The notes beneath the pieces were generated by a model. That model was not told where the DNA came from. It did not search any database and worked only from the letters and a program-made list of their open reading frames with translations. 8,302 nucleotides of DNA from Planctomycetota bacterium (lineage in GTDB: Bacteria > Planctomycetota > UBA1135 > GCA-002686595): NCBI GenBank assembly GCA_013140785.1, contig JABFRZ010000611.1, forward strand, positions 1 through 8,302, given 5' to 3'. Positions 1-5,532 of the stretch are shown here, in pieces (within the stretch, counting starts at the first letter, position 1; each line of letters opens with the position of its first letter). Made by a program: the position numbers and the translations under genes.

Positions 1-127
1 TGCGAAGAGCTCGTCGATCAGCGCCCGCGCGCGCTCGCGCAGCTCGGAAGCCTCGTGTCGCAGCGCTCTACGTTCCTTGGCGGAGCCGGTCTCGTGGATA
101 CGCAGCGTACCGTCCTCGATCCCGGTC
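1..127. repeat. Exact direct repeat of kinase-gene segment 958-1084 (edge copy)
   Basis: All 127 bases match 958-1084 in the same orientation, and identity stops at 127/128 (c here, g at 1085). The left limit is set only by the window edge. The copy corresponds to kinase residues about 1144-1186 on the minus strand (last WD40 repeat and following helix), but has no gene context here: the sequence to its right is an unrelated plus-strand reading frame. The exact length of 127 equals a commonly used maximum de Bruijn k-mer, so an assembly-graph overlap is a serious possibility. A real tandem duplication of 957 bp is the alternative. Confidence 0.95.
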
Positions 128-253
128 CCGACGGCGCGCGCAGTGCAGAGCGTGCGGCGCGTGGCGCGTACCCTGGCGGACCTCGAAGGCCACGACGAAG
201 TCGCCGAGCAGCACCTCAAGGAAGCCCTGGCGCTGCGCGCTCCGCTCGCCTGA
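128..253 (+). CDS. 3' end of a TPR-like protein gene (5' part missing or replaced)
   Basis: From the repeat junction to the TGA at 251-253 one plus-strand frame reads as a plausible protein C-terminus of 41 residues. It includes the segment VARTLADLEGHDEVAEQHL followed by KEALALRAPLA. The alternation of small and large residues (A..L...G....A...L..AL.L) is what the second half of a TPR helix pair followed by a capping helix looks like. The frame stays open back to position 2, but bases 1-127 duplicate kinase-gene antisense sequence, so the true N-terminal part cannot be read here. The gene is convergent with the kinase gene, and the long hairpin starts 10 bases after its stop. In planctomycete-type genomes such tails often end kinases or other TPR proteins, but the parent function cannot be told from this fragment. 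A chance open frame in GC-rich DNA remains possible. Confidence 0.5.
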   Translation, partial: PTARAVQSVRRVARTLADLEGHDEVAEQHLKEALALRAPLA

Positions 254-263
254 CGCCAGAACC

Positions 264-384
264 CAAACGCACCGCGGAGGCGCGGGGGACGCGGAGCTTC
301 GAGGAGGAAGGGAAGGGGGGAACGTCCCCTCGTTGGTTTCCTCCCGGAAGCCTCCGCGCTCTCCGCGCCTCCGCGGTGCGTTTG
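264..384. repeat. 121-nt near-perfect hairpin between convergent genes, probable bidirectional terminator
   Basis: Bases 264-285 are perfectly complementary to 363-384 (22 bp). After a short stretch of G-U pairs and one mismatch the stem resumes (290-296 with 352-358, then 297-300 with 347-350 around one bulged base). Further in, 303-309 (ggaggaa) pairs with 338-344 (ttcctcc), and 317-320 (gggg) with 326-329 (cccc) around a five-base loop. The structure fills the gap between the TPR-like stop (253) and the kinase stop (388), so it can form in transcripts from either side. There is no U tract beyond a short ttt/aaa at the stem base. The arms show a loose 9-base rhythm of gcgg and ggcg units. 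I recall similar short-period GCGGAGG-type palindromes from intergenic gaps of many environmental bacteria; that is memory, not a search. Confidence 0.85.
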
Positions 385-387
385 CAA

Positions 388-3300
388 TCAGCTGCCGGCC
401 GGCGTGCTCGAGCGCATCAGTGTCTCGGCCTCGACCAAGAGACCGAGCAGGTCTGAGCGCTGCGACAGCTCCACGTCGTTCAGCACGCTCTGCTGCGCCA
501 GACGCCAGGTCTCGTTGGCCTCCTTCTGCTTCGCGTTCTGGCACTGCGCCATGCACAGGAACAGCTGCCACAGGGCGTGCTCGCGCTGGCCAAACGAGCC
601 GCGCTGGCCTGACGAGCTCCGCGCTGCGCGTGCCTCACTGCGCGCCGGTGGATCCCTGAGGTGGTCCTCGGCCTCGCTGAAACGAGCGGCCCGATAGGAA
701 GCCACGCCCAGCGCCAGCTTCTTGAGCTCCTCGAGCTCGGGCTCGGACACTTCGGCCGCGTTGGCGCGCGCCAGGGCCTGGACGCTGGCGTCGCGCGGAC
801 GTTCGGGATCGAGGCACTCCTCGAGGCTGAGCAAGAGCAGCGGCAGAGGGTCGTCGCCGCGCAGGTGCGCCAAACGCAACGCAACCTCGCGCAGGGCGTG
901 CGGGATGCTCGCGTCGGCCTGTAGCTCCCGAAGAACCTCGGCCAGGCGAAAGCGTTCTGCGAAGAGCTCGTCGATCAGCGCCCGCGCGCGCTCGCGCAGC
1001 TCGGAAGCCTCGTGTCGCAGCGCTCTACGTTCCTTGGCGGAGCCGGTCTCGTGGATACGCAGCGTACCGTCCTCGATCCCGGTCGCGAGGCGCGCGCCGT
1101 CGGGACTGAAGGCCAAGGCCTGCACGGTGCCGCGCGGCTCGCGCAAGACGAGCAGCGTCTCGCCGCTCTCCGCGTCGCGCACGTGGAGAGCGCCACCCTC
1201 GGAGGCGCTGACCAGGCGCTTCCCGTCGGGGCTGAAGGAAAGGGCGTGGATCTTGCGGAGCTGGTCCTGCTGCTCGAGCAGCCAGGTACCGGTGCGCGCG
1301 TCCCACAGCTGCACCAGGCCGGTCACGGCGCCGGTCGCGATGCGCTTGCCGTCGGGGCTGAAGGCGACGGCCGAGTTGCGCCCCTTCTTGGTGTAGAGCG
1401 GCTGCGCGAGGTCGCCAGCGAGGTCCCACACCACGAGATCGCGGCCGACCGTGGCGAGCTGCGTACCTTCGGGGCTGAGCACGACGCCGTCGGCCGCGTA
1501 CTGGTGACCCGACAGCTCGCGCAGCACCGCGGTCGTGACGGCGTCGAGGACGCGCACCTTCTTGTCGCCGGTGGTGACGATCACGCGCGCGCCGTCGGGC
1601 GTCATCAGGGCCGACTCGACCCAGCGCTCGAAGGCGCCGAAGACCTGCAGCCGCTCGCCGCTCTCGGCGTCCCACAGAACCGCGGTCCGGTCGTGCGAGC
1701 CGGACAGGATCGCGCTGCCATCCGGGCTGAAGACGGCCGAGTTGACGATGCCGGTGTGCCCGCGCAGGCGCCGCAGCGGCTCGCAGGTGAGCGCGTCCCA
1801 CAGCACGAGCTCGTTGTCCTCGCCGGCCGAGACCAGGCGCGCGCCGTCCGGGCTGAAAGCCAGGGCCGTGAGCGCGGCGCGGTGCTGGCGCAGCTCGGTC
1901 GTGGCCGAGTCGCTCTCGGCGTCCCACAGGTACACGGTGCCGTCGCTGTCGCCCGAAAGGAGGCGCTCACCGAGCCCATCGAAGGCCACCTCCAGCACGG
2001 CCGACTCGTGCCCGCGCAGGACGCGCGCGGCGCCAGTCGCGACGTCCCAGACGCGCACGGTGCGATCGCTCGAGCCGCTCACGATGCGGCCGCGGTTGGG
2101 GTCGTAGTCGAACGAATGGATCGGGCCATCGTGGCCGCGAAAGGTGCGCACGAGCAGCCCGCTGCCCGCCTGCCACAGGTGGATGGCGCCGTCGTCGCCG
2201 CACGAGAACAACTGTTCGCCGAGCACGTCCCAGGCGACCGCGCGCACCGCACCGCGGTGGCCGCGAAGGGGGGCGAGCCCGCGTCCACTGGCGCGCTCCC
2301 ACAAACGCAACGAGCCGTCGCGCGAGCTCGTGGCCAGGCGCTCGGAGTCCGGGCTCCAGGCGATGCCGGTGATCTGCGCGATGTGTCCCTGGAAACGTTG
2401 CAGGATCTGCCAGTTGAGCGCGTCGCGTACCACCAGCAGGCCGTCGTCGTCGCCCGCGGCCAGGTAGCGCCCGTTCGGGCTGAAGGCCACCGCGCTGGTC
2501 TTGGCGCCGTCCTCGCTCGCGCGCAACCCGACCTCGGCCACGATGCCCGCCGGGACCGCGCCCGTCTCGAGGTCGAAGACGCGCACGCCATTGCTCTCGC
2601 CCGCGATCGCCAGGCGCGAGCCGTCCGGGTTCACGTCGAACGAGAGGTTCGAGAACAGCTGGCGCAGCGAGCTCAAGAACTCGAGCGGCGTCACGGTGAT
2701 CTTGTCGGGCGGGACCTCCTTCAGGGTGGTCAGGTCCCTGACGATCAGCCGGCCCTGGCCCGTGAGCACCAGGGCCTGGTCCGCGCCGGGCCGGAAGCCG
2801 AGCGCCTCGACGCTGGTGTGGCTGCCAAGCTCGGCCAGCGGCGCGTTGGCCTGCAGATTCAGGTGCCGCCACTCCCAGCCACGCCGCTTCTCGTCCGCCG
2901 CGCGCAGACGCGCGCGCGCCTCGACCAGCTCGTTCAGCTTCAAGCTGTAGTCGGCAGCCAGGATGTTGGCGGCGTAGGCGGAGCGCTCGGAGCGGTCGAG
3001 GTTCTTGTGCGCCAGGCCGGTCTGCTTGTCGGCCTCGGCCCTGCGCTGCTCGGCCAGCTCGAGGCTGTCCTTGGTCTCCTTCTCGCTCTCCTGGGCGCGC
3101 ACCAGGTTCTTCTCGGCCTCGACCTTGGCCACGGCGGTCTCGGACTCCTTCTTCGAGAGCGCCAGATAGTCCTGCTTCTGCTGCCAGGCAAAGAACAGCG
3201 CGCCGAAGAGCGTGAGCAGGAGCATGCCGGCGATGCCCGAGGCCATGCCCTTGTTGCGCGCGACCCACTTCTTGAACTCGGCCAAGGAGCCGCGCTCGTA

Positions 3301-4515
3301 GGCGCGCACCACGCGGTTCTCGAGGAAGGCCTGCAGGTCGTCGGCGACCTCCAGCATGCTCCCGTAGCGCTGCGCGGGGTCGCGCGCCATGGCCTTGGCC
3401 GCGATCGCCACCAGCTCGGCCGGCTCGTGCGGCGCGAGCTCTTCGATCGGAGTGGGCGGCCCGTCGAGCACGCGCGCGAGCACCGTGTGCGGCGACACGC
3501 GCTCACCGGGCTGGACGTGGGGCGCGCGCCCGGTGTGCATGTAGTAGAGGATCGCGCCCAGCGAGTACACGTCCGAGCGCGGGCCGACCTCCTCGAGCTT
3601 GCCGCGCGCCTGCTCGGGCGCCATGTAGGAGGGCGTGCCGACCACGTCGCCGTCCATGGTCACGAGCGGCGACTCGGGGTTCTGCTCGGTCTCATCGCGG
3701 CGCACGGTGCGCACCAGCGACAACGCCGAGGCATCCTCCGGCCGCGGCTTCAGACGCAGGTCGTGCGAATCGCGCCGGCCGAGCACGCGCGCGAGGCCCC
3801 AGTCCATGACATAGGTCTCGCCGAAGCGCCCGACCATCACGTTGGCCGGCTTCAGGTCGCGGTGCACGACGCCCTTCGAGTGCGCGTAGGCCATGGCCTC
3901 GCACACCTTGAGCACCACGCCCAGGACCTTGGTGCGCGTCCAGCCCTCCTTGCCCTCGCGCGCGAGATCGAAGACGTCTTTGAGCTCGCGCCCGCGCACG
4001 AAGCGCATCGTGAAGTAGCAGCGCCCCTTCGAATCGATCCCGAGGTCGTGCACAGGCACGACGCCTGGGTGGTCGAGCTGGCCGGTGATCTGCGCCTCCT
4101 CGAGGAAGCGCCCGAGTCGCTCGGGATCGACCGAGCCGCTGTCCGAGCCCTTGCCCCCGCTCGAGGAGCCGGCCCCGCGCCCGTGCATGACCTTCATGGC
4201 CAGGTTGCGGCGCAGGTCGCCGTCCCACACGCGCAGGATCGTGCCCATCCCGCCCGAGGCGACGTCCTGCTTGACCTCGTAGCGGCTGCCGACATCCACC
4301 GAGGGGGTCAGGCGCTTGACGAAGTCCTCGACGGTGGTGGACGAGCTCGAGCCCGGCTGCTTGGGCTCGCGCGGGACCCCTTCTTCCTCGTCCTGGAGGT
4401 CGATGCGCGGATCGACCTCGGACCCGAAGTGGCGCTTCAGGCGCTGCACGAACGAGAGATGCGGCTCGTTCTTGCGCTCCCCCTCCCGGGGGGTCTCGCC
4501 TTCTGCGCTGGCCAT
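388..4515 (-). CDS. Membrane-anchored Ser/Thr protein kinase with fourteen WD40-like repeats
   Basis: The protein has 1375 residues from the ATG at 4513-4515. The frame extends 38 codons upstream to a TTG, but that stretch is Pro/Arg/Ala-rich and looks non-coding; neither start has a clear Shine-Dalgarno. Residues 79-398 are a Hanks-type kinase: glycine loop ASGGMG (86-91), ATP lysine K108, HRDLKPAN with catalytic D220 and N225, metal-binding D238 in DWG rather than DFG (as I recall for this family), and APE at 299-301. An insert of about 50 residues precedes GTPSYMAPE. A Gly/Ser-rich loop follows K108. One membrane helix (about 423-443) places the kinase in the cytoplasm, with a coiled coil (450-545) on the other side. 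Fourteen repeats (about 565-1160, near 42 residues each, FSPDG...LWD signatures) would make two seven-bladed propellers for ligand or protein binding. A helical, weakly TPR-like tail (1165-1375) ends it. Likely role: envelope sensing; substrate unknown. Confidence 0.95.
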   Translation of the reverse strand: MASAEGETPREGERKNEPHLSFVQRLKRHFGSEVDPRIDLQDEEEGVPREPKQPGSSSSTTVEDFVKRLTPSVDVGSRYEVKQDVASGGMGTILRVWDGDLRRNLAMKVMHGRGAGSSSGGKGSDSGSVDPERLGRFLEEAQITGQLDHPGVVPVHDLGIDSKGRCYFTMRFVRGRELKDVFDLAREGKEGWTRTKVLGVVLKVCEAMAYAHSKGVVHRDLKPANVMVGRFGETYVMDWGLARVLGRRDSHDLRLKPRPEDASALSLVRTVRRDETEQNPESPLVTMDGDVVGTPSYMAPEQARGKLEEVGPRSDVYSLGAILYYMHTGRAPHVQPGERVSPHTVLARVLDGPPTPIEELAPHEPAELVAIAAKAMARDPAQRYGSMLEVADDLQAFLENRVVRAYERGSLAEFKKWVARNKGMASGIAGMLLLTLFGALFFAWQQKQDYLALSKKESETAVAKVEAEKNLVRAQESEKETKDSLELAEQRRAEADKQTGLAHKNLDRSERSAYAANILAADYSLKLNELVEARARLRAADEKRRGWEWRHLNLQANAPLAELGSHTSVEALGFRPGADQALVLTGQGRLIVRDLTTLKEVPPDKITVTPLEFLSSLRQLFSNLSFDVNPDGSRLAIAGESNGVRVFDLETGAVPAGIVAEVGLRASEDGAKTSAVAFSPNGRYLAAGDDDGLLVVRDALNWQILQRFQGHIAQITGIAWSPDSERLATSSRDGSLRLWERASGRGLAPLRGHRGAVRAVAWDVLGEQLFSCGDDGAIHLWQAGSGLLVRTFRGHDGPIHSFDYDPNRGRIVSGSSDRTVRVWDVATGAARVLRGHESAVLEVAFDGLGERLLSGDSDGTVYLWDAESDSATTELRQHRAALTALAFSPDGARLVSAGEDNELVLWDALTCEPLRRLRGHTGIVNSAVFSPDGSAILSGSHDRTAVLWDAESGERLQVFGAFERWVESALMTPDGARVIVTTGDKKVRVLDAVTTAVLRELSGHQYAADGVVLSPEGTQLATVGRDLVVWDLAGDLAQPLYTKKGRNSAVAFSPDGKRIATGAVTGLVQLWDARTGTWLLEQQDQLRKIHALSFSPDGKRLVSASEGGALHVRDAESGETLLVLREPRGTVQALAFSPDGARLATGIEDGTLRIHETGSAKERRALRHEASELRERARALIDELFAERFRLAEVLRELQADASIPHALREVALRLAHLRGDDPLPLLLLSLEECLDPERPRDASVQALARANAAEVSEPELEELKKLALGVASYRAARFSEAEDHLRDPPARSEARAARSSSGQRGSFGQREHALWQLFLCMAQCQNAKQKEANETWRLAQQSVLNDVELSQRSDLLGLLVEAETLMRSSTPAGS
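958..1084. repeat. Exact direct repeat of 1-127, in-gene copy
   Basis: This copy sits in an uninterrupted kinase reading frame, codes for the end of the last WD40-like repeat and the start of the C-terminal helical region (residues about 1144-1186), and shows no disturbance of frame at either edge. It is therefore the native location, and the copy at the window edge is the displaced or artefactual one. The offset between copies is 957 bases. Confidence 0.95.
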
Positions 4516-4798
4516 GTTGGAGGCGGAAGAGAGGAGGGGTGCGGACGGCCTGGGCGGCGGAATTCCTGCCGGATTCCCCTGACTACCGCGCCTGGCCGCC
4601 GGAGCAACCGAGGCGCGCAGTGTACGCAATCCGAGCGCGCTCGCGAGGCGTGGGGCGGGGCTCGGACGCCCCCTACGAGAGCTGCGACCGGGACGTTGCG
4701 GACCGGCACGATTCGACCGGCCTGTCTCCAGTGTCTCCGGTGCTCCCGCTTCCGAATATTCCCGGAGTCCTCCCGGGGCCGGCTACCGCGACGCTGTC
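4516..4798. other. Kinase upstream region, no gene recognised
   Basis: This is the proximal 283 bases of the 454-bp gap between the SRPBCC gene and the kinase ATG. Open frames on both strands here give Arg/Pro-rich translations without recognisable motifs, so I call none. Weak items seen: on the minus strand TACACT (4619-4624) resembles a -10 box about 100 bases before the ATG, but no matching -35 is visible; ggggcg (4652-4657) can pair with cgcccc (4667-4672); and an isolated AT-rich patch gaatattc (4754-4761) is palindromic. The kinase promoter presumably lies here, since the gap and the repeat element separate it from the SRPBCC gene, but no box is convincing. Confidence 0.5.
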
Positions 4799-4970
4799 AG
4801 AGCGTGTCGGAAAAACCGCGTTGCGAGGCGAAGCGGGCGGCGCGGAGGCGAGGAAGGCGACAGCGAGGCGGCGCAGGCGGCCTCTGTGGCCGCCGAGCAC
4901 GTCTCGCCGAGCCTGACGAAGCATCCGCCCCTCCTGCGAAGCCGCAGTAGCGGTTTTTCCGACGCGCTCT
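4799..4970. repeat. 172-bp element bounded by 21-bp inverted repeats, MITE-like or structured RNA
   Basis: The left end (4799-4819) contains gtcggaaaaaccgc, and its reverse complement gcggtttttccgac lies at 4950-4963. Over 21 bases the two ends differ at one position (t4806 versus g4963 on the complementary strand). The interior of about 130 bases is partly self-complementary and centres on a perfect 7-bp hairpin, ggcggcc (4876-4882) and ggccgcc (4888-4894) around tctgt. The right end touches the TGA of the SRPBCC gene (4970-4972). No transposase or plausible reading frame is inside, so it is not a complete insertion sequence. It could be a MITE, a palindromic repeat family, or a large terminator: read on either strand the second arm has a GC pair cluster followed by five Ts. 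I see no clear target-site duplication. Confidence 0.75.
4876..4894. repeat. Central 7-bp hairpin of the 172-bp element
   Basis: ggcggcc, loop tctgt, ggccgcc: a perfect stem at about the midpoint of the region bounded by the 21-bp inverted repeats (the element's centre is near 4885). Its central position suggests the whole element folds as one imperfect palindrome rather than having inverted ends by chance. Confidence 0.8.
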
Positions 4971-5488
4971 CAGTCCTCGTCGACCTTGACCACCTCGCCC
5001 AGGTGCTCGGCCAGCGCGTTGAGCAAGCCCACTGGCGCGGTCTCGTTGCGCGACCACAGGAAGGACTTCGCGCGCATCCACGGATCGCGCGTGTCGATCG
5101 TGCGCTTGACGAGCATGCGCCCGCCCTCACCGAACCACGCGAAGCCGAAGCGCAGCGTGTAGCGCGAGTCGCCGATCGTGTAGACCGCCTGGAAGACCGA
5201 GCCCTCCTCGGCGCTGTTGACCTCGAGGTCGTAGCTCGTTCCGCTCGGCTCCGTGATGCGCCAGACCGGATTGTCGCCGCGCTTCGGACGCTCGCTCACG
5301 GAGCGGACGTCGGGGTGCCACTCGGCCCACGTGGACACGTCCGAGACCACGGCATAGAGCCGGTCCGGCTTGGTCGTCATGTTGGTCTTGCAGCCCAGGG
5401 TCAGCGAGCGCGGTACGATCATCCCCACGCCGTAGACGAGGCCCGCGCAGGCGGCCAGGACGATGACCCAGTTGAAGAACTTCTTCAC
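4970..5488 (-). CDS. Membrane- or lipid-anchored SRPBCC (polyketide cyclase/START-like) protein
   Basis: The GTG at 5486-5488 gives 172 residues. The N-terminus KKFFNWVIVLAACAGLVYG is a positively charged start followed by a hydrophobic helix (about 4-25). LAAC at 11-14 also fits a lipobox, but the hydrophobic run continues past C14, so a plain membrane anchor is equally likely. The rest, from TTKPDRLYAVVSDVSTWAEWHPDV (residues 38-61) onward, matches the opening of SRPBCC/polyketide_cyc2 domains, where a helix-turn-WxxWxP motif precedes the curved sheet that encloses a hydrophobic pocket. A later amphipathic segment (about 148-168) would be the long C-terminal helix. Such domains bind lipids or other hydrophobic ligands; the ligand here is unknown. 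The GTG has AAGG seven bases upstream; the frame continues upstream through the 15-bp repeats but no other good start lies close. It is divergent from the beta-helix gene. Family call good, function open. Confidence 0.82.
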   Translation of the reverse strand: MKKFFNWVIVLAACAGLVYGVGMIVPRSLTLGCKTNMTTKPDRLYAVVSDVSTWAEWHPDVRSVSERPKRGDNPVWRITEPSGTSYDLEVNSAEEGSVFQAVYTIGDSRYTLRFGFAWFGEGGRMLVKRTIDTRDPWMRAKSFLWSRNETAPVGLLNALAEHLGEVVKVDED

Positions 5489-5532
5489 GGTGATGCCTTG
5501 GACGGTGATGCCTCGAACGGTGAGGCCTTGGA
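5488..5532. repeat. Three tandem 15-bp repeats at the divergent gene starts
   Basis: Plus-strand units are cggtgatgccttgga (5488-5502), cggtgatgcctcgaa (5503-5517) and cggtgaggccttgga (5518-5532); each differs from the consensus at no more than two positions. They begin at the SRPBCC start codon and run through the candidate starts of the beta-helix gene. Because 15 is a multiple of three, both strands stay open through them (TVMPW/TVMPR/TVRPW on plus, GITV-type units on minus). They could be operator sites for both genes or a slippage-generated repeat that blurs both start assignments. Confidence 0.85.

Noticed and set aside
238..240. Kinase DWG in place of DFG as evidence of a pseudokinase (residue numbers 238-240 of the protein, bases about 3796-3804)
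   Set aside because: The aspartate is kept, as are the ATP lysine, HRD aspartate and asparagine. I recall DWG as common in this planctomycete-type kinase family, so activity is expected.
1080..2500. Recurrent short sequences such as gtcggggctgaag spaced about 126 bases apart
   Set aside because: They encode the repeated FSPDG motif of WD40 blades at a 42-residue step, so protein repeats explain them; they are not a CRISPR or DNA-level repeat array.
4516..4629. N-terminal extension of the kinase to a TTG start at 4629
   Set aside because: The 38 extra residues are Pro/Arg/Ser-rich with no conserved features, and a good ATG at 4515 precedes a charged kinase-type N-terminus; no ribosome binding site favours the TTG.
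1012..4950. Very long open frame on the plus strand opposite the kinase gene (1312 codons)
   Set aside because: It is the antisense of the kinase. Its translation has low-complexity Arg/Ala/Gly/His composition and no domain motifs, whereas the minus frame has clear kinase and WD40 signatures. Long antisense frames are expected where GC-rich codon bias removes stops.
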